From: Bacillus paramycoides
GTDB taxonomy: Bacteria > Bacillota > Bacilli > Bacillales > Bacillaceae_G
DNA: 64,000 bases
Direction of reading: 5' to 3'
Assembly (NCBI RefSeq): GCF_001884235.1
Contig: NZ_MAOI01000073.1
Span: 1 to 64,000 of the forward strand
Shown here: piece after piece, positions 50,164 to 60,066 of the stretch
Numbering within the stretch: position 1 is the first letter of the stretch
How the letters are laid out: each line of letters starts with the position of its first letter
The notes under the pieces: model-generated
Database searches by the model: none
Seen by the model: only the letters and a program-made list of their open reading frames with translations
Told to the model about the DNA's origin: nothing
Translations under genes and position numbers: made by a program

Positions 50164-51336
50164 TTACACAATCATTCGAACGGCTACAACACCTGTAATT
50201 TTTCTTATATTCTCAACAATGTTTTCTTTTATTATATCATCAATTCCATTATCAATATCAATCATTGTGTATGCCCATGAATGCTTACTACGATTAATCA
50301 TATCAGCAATATTAATATGATGTTCTGCTAAGCACCCTGTAATTTGTCCTACCATGTTCGGAACATTTTCATGCATAATCGTAATTCTTTTCTTTCCAAT
50401 GTACGGAAGTTCTACGTTTGGATAATTTACTGAATTACGAATATTACCTGTCTCTAAATATTCACGTAATTGGCGTGCAGCCATTACCGCACAATTTTCT
50501 TCAGACTCAGACGTAGATGCACCAAGATGAGGAGTCGCTATTACATTTTTCATCTTTATAACATTTTCATTTGGGAAATCCGTTACGTATTGTTTAATAA
50601 TCTCTTCATCTAGCGCTTTTCGAAGAGCTGTTTCATCAACTAGTTCTCCTCTTGAGAAATTGAATAAACGCATCCCTTTTTTCATTGTTTCTATAGCGTG
50701 TTCACCAATAATCCCCTTCGTTTGATTCGTAAGAGGAATATGTAATGTAATATAATCACATGTTGCAAAAATTTCATCTAAGCTAAATGCTCTTTGCACC
50801 TGCGTAGAAAGGCGCCATGCTGTTTCAACTGATATATATGGATCATATCCGACAACGTCCATACCTAAAGATAACGCATCATTTGCAACGAGGGCACCAA
50901 TTGCACCAAGGCCGATAACCCCTAAACGTTTCCCTGCAATCTCTGATCCAACGAATTGTTTTTTCCCAGCTTCAACAAGTTGTGGTACTTCTTCCCCGTC
51001 TAATCCTTTCGTCCAGCTCACTCCGTTTATAATATTACGTGAAGACATAATAAGACTTGCGATAATAAGTTCCTTTACTGCATTCGCATTAGCTCCTGGC
51101 GTGTTAAACACCACAATTCCCTTTTCCGTACAACGCTCTACTGGAATATTATTTACACCTGCACCAGCTCTTGCAATCGCCTTTAAATCTGCTGAAAACT
51201 CCTCTTGATGTAAAGAATAACTGCGAAGTAACATACCATCTGGGTGCGCTACTTCATCTCCTATTTCATAGCGATTTCCATCAAAAATTTGCAAACCCTT
51301 TTCCGCAATTTGATTTAACGTTTGAACACGAAACAT
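50164..51336 (-). CDS. serA: D-3-phosphoglycerate dehydrogenase
   Basis: Oxidises 3-phosphoglycerate with NAD, the first step of serine synthesis. 390 residues: N-terminal substrate domain, NAD motif GLGAIGALVANDALSLGMDVVGYDPY (~142-167), catalytic Arg (RGELVDETALRKAL, ~231), Glu and His (TPHLGASTSESEENC, ~280), and a C-terminal ACT domain (~320-390, ITIMHENVPNMVGQITGCLAEHHINIADM) for serine feedback. Short form without the intervening domain. ATG at 51336 follows GGGAGA. Middle gene of serC-serA-DUF1015. Confidence 0.93.
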   Translation of the reverse strand: MFRVQTLNQIAEKGLQIFDGNRYEIGDEVAHPDGMLLRSYSLHQEEFSADLKAIARAGAGVNNIPVERCTEKGIVVFNTPGANANAVKELIIASLIMSSRNIINGVSWTKGLDGEEVPQLVEAGKKQFVGSEIAGKRLGVIGLGAIGALVANDALSLGMDVVGYDPYISVETAWRLSTQVQRAFSLDEIFATCDYITLHIPLTNQTKGIIGEHAIETMKKGMRLFNFSRGELVDETALRKALDEEIIKQYVTDFPNENVIKMKNVIATPHLGASTSESEENCAVMAARQLREYLETGNIRNSVNYPNVELPYIGKKRITIMHENVPNMVGQITGCLAEHHINIADMINRSKHSWAYTMIDIDNGIDDIIKENIVENIRKITGVVAVRMIV

Positions 51337-51348
51337 ATCCCCATCTCC

Positions 51349-52431
51349 CTATCTATTCTCAAGCTCAAATTCCTTCATATAATCTACTAATTTTTGTACA
51401 CCTTCAATTGGCATTGCATTGTAAATACTAGCGCGCATACCTCCGACTGATCGGTGGCCTTTCAACGTAACAAGTCCATGACCTTTTGCTCTTTGTAAAA
51501 ACTGTTCATTAAGCTCTTCTGACGGTGTTGTAAATGGAATATTCATAAGTGATCGATACGTAGGATCAACAGGTGAAGTGAATAATTGGGATTCATCTAA
51601 AAAACTATAAAGAAGTGACGCTTTCTTTCTATTTTGTTCTTCAATCGCAGATACCCCGCCTTGTTCTTTCAACCACTCTAGTACAAGTTTCGTTACGTAA
51701 ATACTAAAGGATGGCGGCGTATTATATAAGGAGTTATTTTTACTGTAAGTTTCATAGTTTAACATCGTAGGACAAGAGCTATTTGCACGGCCAATCAAGT
51801 CTCTTTTTATAATTGCAATCGTTAAACCAGCTGGCCCTAAATTCTTTTGCGCACCCGCATATATAAGACCAAATTTCGTAACATCATATTGCTCTGATAA
51901 AATATTTGAGGACATATCCGCAACGAGCGGAATCATTTCTACATGCGGTAACTCCACATACTTTGTCCCTTCAATTGTATTATTCGTTGTAATATGTACA
52001 TAATCTAGTTCTAAATCATTATTTAAAACATCTATTGTAGGAATGGCTGAAAACTTCTCTTTTTCAGAAGAAGCAATTATTTGCACTTCCCCTACTTTCT
52101 CTGCCTCTTGCAGTGCCTTTTTAGACCATGAGCCTGTCAGTACGTACCCAGCTCTTTTATACGTACTCATTAAATTTAACGGTATCATAGAGAACTGTAA
52201 TGACGCACCACCTTGTAAAAATAAAACTTCATAATCATCAGGTATGTTCATTAATTCACGAAGCAAACTACTCGCTTCATCAATAATACTTTGAAAATAA
52301 GAAGATCGATGACTCATTTCCATAATAGACATGCCTGTCCCGTTATAATTTACAAGCTCCTTTTGCACCTTCTCTAAAACTGGCAAAGGGAGTATAGATG
52401 GTCCTGCTGAAAAATTATACACTCTCTCCAT
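51349..52431 (-). CDS. serC: Phosphoserine aminotransferase
   Basis: Transaminates 3-phosphohydroxypyruvate to phosphoserine with glutamate and PLP. The 360 residues start MERVYNFSAGPSILPLPVLEKV, and contain LQGGASLQFSMIPLNL (~72-87), MSSNILSEQYD (~172) and GLIYAGAQKNLGPAGLTIAII (~186-206) with PLP-binding Lys194 in AQKNLGP. ATG at 52431 matches the family start; the in-frame GTG at 52434 sits eight bases after AGGGAGG and could be used instead. First gene of the operon, after a clear sigma-A promoter. Confidence 0.93.
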   Translation of the reverse strand: MERVYNFSAGPSILPLPVLEKVQKELVNYNGTGMSIMEMSHRSSYFQSIIDEASSLLRELMNIPDDYEVLFLQGGASLQFSMIPLNLMSTYKRAGYVLTGSWSKKALQEAEKVGEVQIIASSEKEKFSAIPTIDVLNNDLELDYVHITTNNTIEGTKYVELPHVEMIPLVADMSSNILSEQYDVTKFGLIYAGAQKNLGPAGLTIAIIKRDLIGRANSSCPTMLNYETYSKNNSLYNTPPSFSIYVTKLVLEWLKEQGGVSAIEEQNRKKASLLYSFLDESQLFTSPVDPTYRSLMNIPFTTPSEELNEQFLQRAKGHGLVTLKGHRSVGGMRASIYNAMPIEGVQKLVDYMKEFELENR

Positions 52432-52482
52432 CACCCGGATAACCTCCCTAATTATAATTTTTATTAATTTTAAACTTTCTGA

Positions 52483-52511
52483 ATTATAACCCATATACAA
52501 TATACGGTCAA
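52483..52511 (-). promoter_or_regulatory. Sigma-A promoter of serC-serA
   Basis: On the minus strand TTGACC, 17 bases, TATAAT (52488-52483); start about 45 bases upstream of serC. Confidence 0.85.
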
Positions 52512-52589
52512 TTTGTTTTCCATTATTACGGCGTAAGACGCAATGGAATCGCTTGCAGTTACATTGCATTTTTTATAAACATACAAAAA

Positions 52590-52619
52590 AGTGTTAAGTA
52601 CATAATCGTACTTAACACT
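52590..52619 (-). terminator. Terminator after the DUF378 gene
   Basis: AGTGTTAAGTAC / GTACTTAACACT around ATAATC, with TTTTTTG on the minus strand. Confidence 0.85.
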
Positions 52620-52640
52620 CTAGTAATAAAAGTATAATAG

Positions 52641-52832
52641 CTACTCGTTCATAAAGAACCGATCAAAAATTTGATAAATAGCTGAAAGACCAAAGAGCCA
52701 ATAAATGGTATCCACAAGCGCCGGCATAGAACCAAACCACTTCTCAACTACGTTATAATCTAACGCTACAAATAACCAATTCAAACCGCCAAGAATCACC
52801 AATATAACTGTAAGGTAAGACAAAAATTTCAT
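52641..52832 (-). CDS. DUF378 family small membrane protein
   Basis: A 63-residue two-helix membrane protein of the DUF378 family: LSYLTVILVILGGLNWLFVALDYNVV (4-29) and LVDTIYWLFGLSAIYQIF (39-56), with the diagnostic GGLNWLxV and GxSAIY motifs. ATG at 52832 follows AGGGGG. Function unknown; own terminator. Confidence 0.8.
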   Translation of the reverse strand: MKFLSYLTVILVILGGLNWLFVALDYNVVEKWFGSMPALVDTIYWLFGLSAIYQIFDRFFMNE

Positions 52833-52921
52833 TATGATTGCCCCCTAGGTGATAAGATGGTGAAAGGCCTTTCACTAAAAATATATGTAGTAGACTTAAA
52901 ATCTTGCCTATTTTTTAAAAA

Positions 52922-53989
52922 TTATTTTCTATACCAACCGTTAATAACTGCATCTGCTTCTTTACTATGTATTTGATAAGAATGACTACTGTCATTAGAG
53001 CCAATAAACCAAATTGAAAAACCTTTAAAATATGGCTTCGGTTCTAATACCTCTCGGTAAGCACGCCATCCGTTAAGTTGTACATCTTTTGAAAATACAT
53101 TCGTAACATCTGGATTCCACGGATTTTGCAGTCCAAGTTCACGTGCCGGAACGTTAAATCCACCAAAATAAACTGGCTTTCCTGTTGTTTTATGTAATTG
53201 TTCAAGTTGCTGAACGACGTTTTGGCCACGATTATATACTGTCGTCGCAAATAAACTTTGTTTCACTTCTTCGTATGATGGATTTCTTTTTCCTGAAACT
53301 TCAAACCAACTATCAATACTTACAATGTCCACCTTTTTTAAATACGGACGATTGATCTTTCCGATAAACTTCGCTTCATAAGATGGATCCCAACTTGCAG
53401 TTAACCACCAGTTCATCTGATACAAAATATTTCCTTTATACTGCTGACGAACAAAATCGATTGTATCATTCCAGTACCCTTCTGCGTATTCCATATTGAC
53501 GAAATTAGAAGCGATCTTTAACCCGTAAATATTGTATTTACTTGTAATTGAATTAAAAATATCTTGTAAAACAACCGTTTTCCAATTCCAGAAGAAATCG
53601 TTAATATTACTCGGGTTCCACTCCGTTTCTCCAATATTTCCTTGCTGAATATATGGGAACGGTTCCACTATAACTTGTATATTACGCTTTAATAATTCTT
53701 GAATTAAAATAATAGCTTGTTTCTTTTGCGCCTGATTGATTACCATATTAGCAGAATTCACATTCGGAATATCAACTTGAATAGGTACATTCACCGTATT
53801 TAAATTTAAGCGCTCCACATCTGCTAACACTTTCGCTACATTTCCAACTTCCCACACCGTTACGTTTCCTGACTTAATTTTTCCGGATTGAATAGTATTT
53901 ACATCCGCCTGTACATTTCCTTGAAAACTAAAAGAAAACAACATAATTAACACTCCTAAAATACTTATTAAACTCTTTCTTTTCTTCAC
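52922..53989 (-). CDS. Secreted TIM-barrel glycoside-hydrolase-like protein
   Basis: A 355-residue exported protein. The signal peptide is KRKSLISILGVLIMLFSFSF with cleavage after QADV (about residue 30). The rest resembles GH113/GTA-like TIM barrels: NVTVWEVGNVAKVLADVERLNLNTVNVPIQVDI (~42-73), IQELLKRNIQVIVEPFPYIQQG (~93-114), NWWLTASWDPSY (~197) and VSIDSWFEVSGKRNPSYEEVK (~228), with TGKPVYFGGFN near 270. Candidate acid residues are Glu in VEPFPY and Glu in WFEV. Substrate (mannan or other glycan) unproven. I start at GTG 53989, five bases after GGGGGG. Its longest frame would share one base with the penicillin-acylase stop. Confidence 0.65.
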   Translation of the reverse strand: MKKRKSLISILGVLIMLFSFSFQGNVQADVNTIQSGKIKSGNVTVWEVGNVAKVLADVERLNLNTVNVPIQVDIPNVNSANMVINQAQKKQAIILIQELLKRNIQVIVEPFPYIQQGNIGETEWNPSNINDFFWNWKTVVLQDIFNSITSKYNIYGLKIASNFVNMEYAEGYWNDTIDFVRQQYKGNILYQMNWWLTASWDPSYEAKFIGKINRPYLKKVDIVSIDSWFEVSGKRNPSYEEVKQSLFATTVYNRGQNVVQQLEQLHKTTGKPVYFGGFNVPARELGLQNPWNPDVTNVFSKDVQLNGWRAYREVLEPKPYFKGFSIWFIGSNDSSHSYQIHSKEADAVINGWYRK

Positions 53990-54126
53990 AAGTTCCCCCC
54001 TATAATTTTTGGCTTTCTTGATTATTTTATACAAAATTACACATATATTCCATAAGAAAAACAATTCAAAAAAAGAGCGGTTCTCCCGCTCCTTTACAAA
54101 CCATTCCAACTCAAAATATCCACACA

Positions 54127-56517
54127 TTATTTAGGGACTAAATTTAACACTTTTCCTTCTATCCCATCTGTATTAAGTGTAGTCGTATGATACTCTCCAT
54201 TCACCCAGTCATCTATTTGATCATGATACCAATCACTTCTAAAATGTCCTGATTGTCCCGGCCCCACTATATGATAACCGTTTGACATATCTTTCGTATC
54301 AATGACGAATCTCCAAGAAGCCCCATGATATACAATACCGTTATCTCCGTAACTCGCTGCTTGAACCGTAACTTGACTTCCTCCAATCGGAACTGGTTTC
54401 TCACGATTAAATGCGAGTAATGCTAATATGCTAGATGATCTCGAAACTGGATGTGTAAAAGCCAGTTGATGGTAATCGCCCCACTTCCACTCCGCTACAT
54501 TCGATCCATACTCCTTCTGTAATTTCTTCATTACATTTGCGTACGATGTATGCACAACTTCTGTGAAGCCTCCGTACTTCGTAAACCAAGCGCTATTTTC
54601 ACCGTTTACTTGCTTACGAATTAATTCATCGACAACTTGTTGTTTCCCTTCAAATAACTCCATCACATCTTTCGGTATTTCTTTTGAAAATAACGTATTA
54701 GAAATCTCTTTCATTAACAAATGAAAAATTAATGGGGCTGCTTCATCTTTACTATCGTAAAAATTCCACTTCGTTAACTCTTTCACCCCTTCTTTCTCTA
54801 CTTCAGTTAAAGCTTTTTTATTTAACTCCTTTAAAAATATAGGTGCAAACTCTTTCCCGTATAAATTTTTTTGATCCATCTGTAATTCTTCTAAATCTTT
54901 CACCGTATACTTATCCTTCTCTTGCAAAAATTCTTGAATACGCATTTGCCGATATGGCTGTGCCCACGTATTACTAATATGGTACGGGTAATTATCATCA
55001 ACAATTTTATTGTTCGCAGTCGAAATAAACCCTTGTTTTGGATTGATTACTTTCGGAAGCTGGTCAAACGGGATATACCCTTCCCATTCATATTCATCTG
55101 TCCATCCAGGTACAGGTAGACTACCATCACCTTTTTTACGAATTGGTATATTTCCATTCGCTTTATACGCAATTGTTCCATCGTTTGATGCAAACAAAAA
55201 GTTTTGAGTCGGTGTGTGAAAATCTTGAAGGGCAGCTTCAAACTCATTCCAGTTTTTTGCTTTATTCATATTTAAAACTGCCTTTAATTCAGCTGAAGGT
55301 TCTAAAGCAGTCCATTTCAGAGCGAATACTGTTTTCGTCTTCTCCTTCCCCTTATCCGCAAATTCCGAAATAACTGGACCATGCCTCGTAATTGTAACGT
55401 TATAAGGAATTGTTTTTCCGTCCTTCACTTTAATAGATTCATCAACAACAGTAGCCTTTTCCCACTTATCGTTATACAAAAATTCATTTTCATTATTAGG
55501 ATTTCGCTTTTCAATATATAAATCTTGTACATCTGGTCCTGTATTCGTAACGCCCCATGCAATTTCCTTATTATGCCCTAGCATAACACCAGGAACACCT
55601 GCGAAAATAACTCCACTCACATTTACATCTTTCATTTCTAACTCTGTTTGATACCAAATGGACGGTGTTGCGAGAGAAAGATGCGGATCATCCGCTAAAA
55701 TAGGCTTACCGGAAGCGCTCTTCTCACCACTCACAACCCAGTTATTACTCCCATTAAACTCTGGCGGAATAACCGTCTTTGAAAAACTTTGCGCTACATT
55801 CACATTTGTATTTTTTAGTTCAGCTAGTAATCTAGGTGCATCTTTCGGATATGTAGGAAATAGCTCATTTGCTTGCTCTTTCGGAAGATTTTTCAGCGCC
55901 CAATATCGAAATGCTTGCCCGTGCCAATGCCCTCCTAAATCAAAGGCCATATACTTTCCAATCGTTAAAGAATCAACGATTGACCATTCAGCAGGTTCAT
56001 AACCTAATAGAGTAAACTCAACTGGCAATTTCTTTTCCTCTTTTGCCTCACGTATAAAGGCATTCACCCCATCGGCAAATGACTGTAAAGCGTATTTCGC
56101 TTCCCCATCATATTGACTTACAGAAGCTTCTGCCGCTCGCCGTAAACCAAGTGTTCGAAACAACTTATCCCTATCAACAGCCGCTTCACCAACAACTTCA
56201 CTTAACATCCCGGAAGCTTGTCTTCTACTTAAATCCATTTGAAACAAACGATCTTGCGCTTGTACATATCCTTGCGAAAAATATAAATCATGTGCATTTT
56301 CCGCTTTAATATGAGGTACCCCTTTACTATCTCGCTTCACCGCAACAGCATGTTGTAAATCCTCAAGTTTTATCGTTCCATCAATCTTCGGCATAGATTT
56401 CAGCGTATATACGTTCAAAAAAATCGCAGCGCAAATAATCAATAAAAGAACGATACTACTAGACCAAATAAAAATTCTCTTACCTCTAGTTCGCTTCTTC
56501 TTTATAACAACTTCCAT
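54127..56517 (-). CDS. pac: Penicillin acylase-family N-terminal nucleophile hydrolase
   Basis: A 796-residue precursor that would self-cleave into alpha and beta chains, hydrolysing amide bonds of beta-lactams, acyl-homoserine lactones or other acyl amides. An N-terminal membrane helix (IFIWSSSIVLLLIICAAIFLNVY, 15-37) acts as signal/anchor. The nucleophile Ser257 opens the beta chain in GSNNWVVSG; the alpha chain holds IKAENAHDLYFSQGYVQAQDRLFQMDL (~68-94), and YNDKWEKATVV, TRHGPVIS (~375) and WTDEYEWEGYIPFDQLP (~462) fit. Length fits B. megaterium PAC. ATG at 56517 follows AAGGAGGGG. Followed by the TIM-barrel gene (start 53989). Confidence 0.88.
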   Translation of the reverse strand: MEVVIKKKRTRGKRIFIWSSSIVLLLIICAAIFLNVYTLKSMPKIDGTIKLEDLQHAVAVKRDSKGVPHIKAENAHDLYFSQGYVQAQDRLFQMDLSRRQASGMLSEVVGEAAVDRDKLFRTLGLRRAAEASVSQYDGEAKYALQSFADGVNAFIREAKEEKKLPVEFTLLGYEPAEWSIVDSLTIGKYMAFDLGGHWHGQAFRYWALKNLPKEQANELFPTYPKDAPRLLAELKNTNVNVAQSFSKTVIPPEFNGSNNWVVSGEKSASGKPILADDPHLSLATPSIWYQTELEMKDVNVSGVIFAGVPGVMLGHNKEIAWGVTNTGPDVQDLYIEKRNPNNENEFLYNDKWEKATVVDESIKVKDGKTIPYNVTITRHGPVISEFADKGKEKTKTVFALKWTALEPSAELKAVLNMNKAKNWNEFEAALQDFHTPTQNFLFASNDGTIAYKANGNIPIRKKGDGSLPVPGWTDEYEWEGYIPFDQLPKVINPKQGFISTANNKIVDDNYPYHISNTWAQPYRQMRIQEFLQEKDKYTVKDLEELQMDQKNLYGKEFAPIFLKELNKKALTEVEKEGVKELTKWNFYDSKDEAAPLIFHLLMKEISNTLFSKEIPKDVMELFEGKQQVVDELIRKQVNGENSAWFTKYGGFTEVVHTSYANVMKKLQKEYGSNVAEWKWGDYHQLAFTHPVSRSSSILALLAFNREKPVPIGGSQVTVQAASYGDNGIVYHGASWRFVIDTKDMSNGYHIVGPGQSGHFRSDWYHDQIDDWVNGEYHTTTLNTDGIEGKVLNLVPK

Positions 56518-56597
56518 ATAACCCCTCCTTTCTCAAACTATTCGCTTCTATTACGTAAGAACCTTTAAGAAAAAGAAAGAAACCATACTTGCTCCTG

Positions 56598-57365
56598 CTA
56601 TGGATCATACAAACTGAATAATTCTCTCTTACGCACTACATCCTTTACTTCACTGAACTTTACACATCCTTCCCTATACCAATTCCTCAAAATCCCCTTT
56701 ACATAAGCAAGCGTTCTTTTTTCATTTTCAAACGCAATTTTAAGTGCCTCTAGTACTGTATCTCCTGAAATCCTTTGCATCCATTCCTTTAATTCCTTCA
56801 CAATATATGGGGATAAACTACTAATATTTTGTTCGTAAAACTTGTAAACTTCACTATGTGAAGTGGCCTCCTCTATTCTTTCTACCGCTTCCACATCTTC
56901 CTTCTCTTGAATAACTGCTTGTGAACTACTATTAACCTCTTCTTTTGGCATACCAAAATGCTGCAGTAATAATGAAATCTTGCATTCTTCTTCAAGACAT
57001 TTACGTAAAAACATATGTATGAACTCTTTACTTTTCACCGTTTTCAGCTCACGTAATACACATTTCTCTACGTTCGTATTTAAAATAGGATTATAGCGTA
57101 GCCAATTTATAATGAATAACTCTTTCGTTTCCGCATTATATAAAATCTTCCCGTATTCAACAAACCGGTTCAATAGCTTCTCAACAGTCTCCATACTGTA
57201 ACCAGTTTCTAACTCTGCTAAACGCTTCGGTAATATGTAAATACCACATTGCTTCGTTTTCGTACCAGTTAACAAATATATGTAAAAATAACGCTCTTCT
57301 GGCGTTAAATCTAAGATGAATTCATCTTGCCAAAACTTCACCTGCATATTACGGTACACCGCCAT
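56598..57365 (-). CDS. DnaD-domain replication-associated protein
   Basis: A 255-residue protein with an N-terminal winged-helix region (FILDLTPEERYFYIYLLTGTKTKQCGIYILPKRLAELETGYSMETVEKLLNRFVEYGKI, ~13-70) and a C-terminal DnaD domain (~175-245: YEQNISSLSPYIVKELKEWMQRISGDTVLEALKIAFENEKRTLAYVKGILRNWYREG). The YxxxIlxxw motif is intact. Such proteins help load helicase in phages and chromosomes; it is not dnaD itself. ATG at 57365 follows GGGAGGAGGG. No other phage gene is near. Confidence 0.83.
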   Translation of the reverse strand: MAVYRNMQVKFWQDEFILDLTPEERYFYIYLLTGTKTKQCGIYILPKRLAELETGYSMETVEKLLNRFVEYGKILYNAETKELFIINWLRYNPILNTNVEKCVLRELKTVKSKEFIHMFLRKCLEEECKISLLLQHFGMPKEEVNSSSQAVIQEKEDVEAVERIEEATSHSEVYKFYEQNISSLSPYIVKELKEWMQRISGDTVLEALKIAFENEKRTLAYVKGILRNWYREGCVKFSEVKDVVRKRELFSLYDP

Positions 57366-57841
57366 ATGTTTCCCTCCTCCCTTTATTAGCAAATAGGAAA
57401 ATTCCAATCCTTCAATATAAATATAGGGATGAGCAAACGGTTTTGGCATTCGAATTTCAAATTTTTTTACTACTACGACGACGGTTTATTTTTTTCCGCG
57501 CTTTTTTGTTCTTGTAGTTGTTTTTGTTTTGTTTTTTCTTAGTGATTTATTACTTGGTAGGTGCTTATGAGGGGCTTGGAAGGGGCTTATATAGTGTTGT
57601 TATTCCCATCTAATAATTCTAGATTAGATTGAAATGTAATCTCCTATCTGATTTCTAATTACATATGTCCCGAGCAATCTTCATACATTGCAGTCAACCA
57701 TTATTATTCACCTGCTCATTTTTACCCGAAAGCAAAAAGCACTTATTGCCTTCATAGACAATTCAGTGCTTTAAAATTGAAAGTTTATAGATAATAGTGT
57801 CTATAATTGACACAGTCGATTGAAATACAATTCTAGTACAT
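57366..57841. other. Gene-free stretch
   Basis: T-rich tract (57470-57540) and no frame of note. I see no strong terminator; a loose AAAGCACT / AGTGCTTT dyad with long loop (about 57732-57773) may end the TetR gene transcript on the minus strand. Confidence 0.4.
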
Positions 57842-58423
57842 TTATTTGAGTAACGATAATAAGATAGATACCGAATTATCTACAACTGAACGTTCTGGAC
57901 GAGATTTCATTAACACTGTTAATCCAATTAATGAAGTGACTAGCGTTTGTGCTAATGCTTTAGCATTCACATCACTTTGCAGTTCTCCAGACTGAATACC
58001 TTTAGCGATTAATTCTTGAAATATAACCGAAAGATACATTTGATGTTCTCTAGTCAACACTTCAAATTTTTCATTATGAGGAGCAAGCTCTACCATCGTA
58101 TTAATACAAAAACAGCCTTTATTTGATTCTTTTTTATATTCCTCTTCCACCATATTTTCAAAAAATGTACGAATGGCCTCTTTTACAGATTGTTCTTTTT
58201 GAAGTTTTGTTCGAATACTAGTCGCGTGTAAATTCGTGTATCTCCGTAATGCAGCTTCAAACAAACCCTCTTTATCACCAAAGGCTGAATATAAACTCGG
58301 TTTTTGTATTCCCATTTTAGCAGTTAGATCACTTAATGAAGTAGCAGCGTATCCTTTTTCCCAAAAAAGTTGCATAGCAGCATCCAAAGCTTTTTCTTCA
58401 TCAAATTCGCGTAGTCGAGCCAT
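57842..58423 (-). CDS. TetR/AcrR-family regulator
   Basis: A 193-residue TetR protein: HTH MARLREFDEEKALDAAMQLFWEKGYAATSLSDLTAKMGIQKPSLYSAFGDKEGLFEAALRRY (1-62) with recognition helix at KPSLYSAF, and a TetR_C ligand domain with FMNT-like GCFCINTMVELAP (~103). It has two Cys (FC, GC) in that motif, possible sensors. ATG at 58423 after GAGAGG. It diverges from an MFS pump; the 26-bp operator at 58595 probably is its site, giving efflux that is induced by the pump substrate. Confidence 0.87.
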   Translation of the reverse strand: MARLREFDEEKALDAAMQLFWEKGYAATSLSDLTAKMGIQKPSLYSAFGDKEGLFEAALRRYTNLHATSIRTKLQKEQSVKEAIRTFFENMVEEEYKKESNKGCFCINTMVELAPHNEKFEVLTREHQMYLSVIFQELIAKGIQSGELQSDVNAKALAQTLVTSLIGLTVLMKSRPERSVVDNSVSILLSLLK

Positions 58424-58554
58424 TTAACCTCTCCTCTTTCTTCAACTGTTTTCTAAATTATAAATCACCATTTTATGTACCAATCAGTATATTATATATC
58501 GTATTAAATTATAAATAATATGTCAAAAGAAACTGAAATCATTTTACAATTCAC

Positions 58555-58620
58555 TTGACATATTAACTTCTCCCTGATTATATTTTACTTACGAAATAAC
58601 ATACCGTTCGGTACGTTATT
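58555..58620 (+). promoter_or_regulatory. MFS promoter with overlapping TetR-type operator
   Basis: TTGACA at 58555-58560, then TATATT at 58579-58584 (18-base gap) or TTATAT one base earlier. Operator AATAACATACCG / CGGTACGTTATT around TT (58595-58620), arms matching at 11 of 12, lying just past -10 so a bound repressor would block initiation. Confidence 0.75.
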
Positions 58621-58647
58621 TTTAAAAATACAAAAGGAGATAATGTT

Positions 58648-59880
58648 ATGAATGCTAAAGGAAAAATGACAACTGCTCTTACTCAGAATAATGATCAGTT
58701 CCAATCACCTATCAATACAATCATGCCTCGCTATATAACTCTATTATTTTCAATAGCTTGCGGGATGGCTGTAGCGAATATATACTTCGCTCATCCTCTA
58801 CTTGATTCTTTATCAAATGAGTTTAAAATTAACCATTCAACTATCGGTGTCGTTATTACGATTACTCAAGTTTGTTATGCACTCGGATTACTTTTATTAG
58901 TTCCACTTGGTGATTTGTTAAACACAAAGAGACTCATTATTGTTCAAATGCTTTTATCCGTTATCGCTTTAATTGTGGTCGGAGTCGCTCCTTCAAGTAC
59001 CGTACTTTTTATAGGTATGGCCTTAGTCGGAATTCTTGCGACTGTTACACAGACACTCGTCGCATATGCATCCATTTTATCTAACCCAACAGAACGTGGG
59101 CGAATTGTAGGTTTCGTTACGAGTGGTGTCGTAATAGGAATTCTCCTTGCACGTACATTTGCCGGAACATTAACAGATCTAGCTGGATGGCGTTCCGTTT
59201 ATCTTACCTCTGCTGTACTTATGCTCTTCGTAATTGGTTTGTTGTATCGTAATTTACCTAATCTTGAACATAAAAAAACAGCTATGACCTATCGTAATTT
59301 ATTACGTTCCGTTCTCTTATTATTTGTAGAAGAAAGGATCTTACGTATTCGTGGAATATTAGCATTGCTCATTTTTACTTCCTTCAGTATTTTATGGACT
59401 TCATTAGTTTTACCTCTAAGTGCTTCACCATATAATCTATCACATACTGCTATCGGAGCATTTGGTCTTGCTGGAGTCGCTGGTGCATTAGCTGCCACTA
59501 AGGCCGGGCAACTTGCTGATCGCGGATTAAGGGAACGAACTACTGGCATAGCTTTAACTTTATTATTACTTTCATGGTTCCTAATTAAATCTATTAACCA
59601 CTCTCTATTAATACTAGTTATCGGCGTTATCCTTTTAGATTTAGCTGTGCAAGCCGTACATGTCACGAACCAAAGTATACTTTTCACAGTGCGTCCTGAA
59701 GCAAGAAGTCGCCTCACTGCTAGTTACATGATTTTTTATTCTATTGGTAGTGCTACAGGTGCAATTCTTTCAACAATCATTTATGCAAGCTACGGATGGA
59801 ACGGAGTATGTATATTAGGTGCATCCGTTAGTGCTTGTGCTCTATTATTTTGGGCAATGACCTTACGACGATCATCATAA
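58648..59880 (+). CDS. MFS drug efflux transporter (DHA1-type)
   Basis: A 410-residue membrane protein with 12 predicted helices. It includes IACGMAVANIYFAHPLLDSLSNEFKINHSTIGVVITITQVCYALGLLLLVPLGDLLNTKRLII (32-95, motif A GDLLNTKR), and a motif C-like SGVVIGILLARTFAGTLTDLAGWRSVYL (~163-190). The latter half resembles the YtbD/YdeF type family. ATG at 58648 follows AAAGGAGA. Repressed in all likelihood by the divergent TetR protein. Substrate unknown. Confidence 0.87.
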   Translation: MNAKGKMTTALTQNNDQFQSPINTIMPRYITLLFSIACGMAVANIYFAHPLLDSLSNEFKINHSTIGVVITITQVCYALGLLLLVPLGDLLNTKRLIIVQMLLSVIALIVVGVAPSSTVLFIGMALVGILATVTQTLVAYASILSNPTERGRIVGFVTSGVVIGILLARTFAGTLTDLAGWRSVYLTSAVLMLFVIGLLYRNLPNLEHKKTAMTYRNLLRSVLLLFVEERILRIRGILALLIFTSFSILWTSLVLPLSASPYNLSHTAIGAFGLAGVAGALAATKAGQLADRGLRERTTGIALTLLLLSWFLIKSINHSLLILVIGVILLDLAVQAVHVTNQSILFTVRPEARSRLTASYMIFYSIGSATGAILSTIIYASYGWNGVCILGASVSACALLFWAMTLRRSS

Positions 59881-59963
59881 ATAAAAGAAGAATAATTCAT
59901 TTGTGCGTTTTTTTATAAGTGTTTTTCTACAAGACTATAAAATAGTATTCACTTTTTAAAATA

Positions 59964-60000
59964 AATCAACGGCATTTTCATATTAAAAATGCCGTTGATT
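59964..60000. terminator. Terminator after the MFS gene
   Basis: AATCAACGGCATTTT / AAAATGCCGTTGATT around a seven-base loop; no long T-run, so it may be only moderately effective in either direction. Confidence 0.6.
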
Positions 60001-60066
60001 CCAAATTTTTATGTATGCGATTCGCCATTTCATGAAAGTAGATTATATACTAGCGAAATACATCTA

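Noticed and set aside
56598-57365. DnaD-domain gene as evidence of a prophage
   Set aside because: No other phage genes within 10 kb; such genes also occur singly in bacilli.
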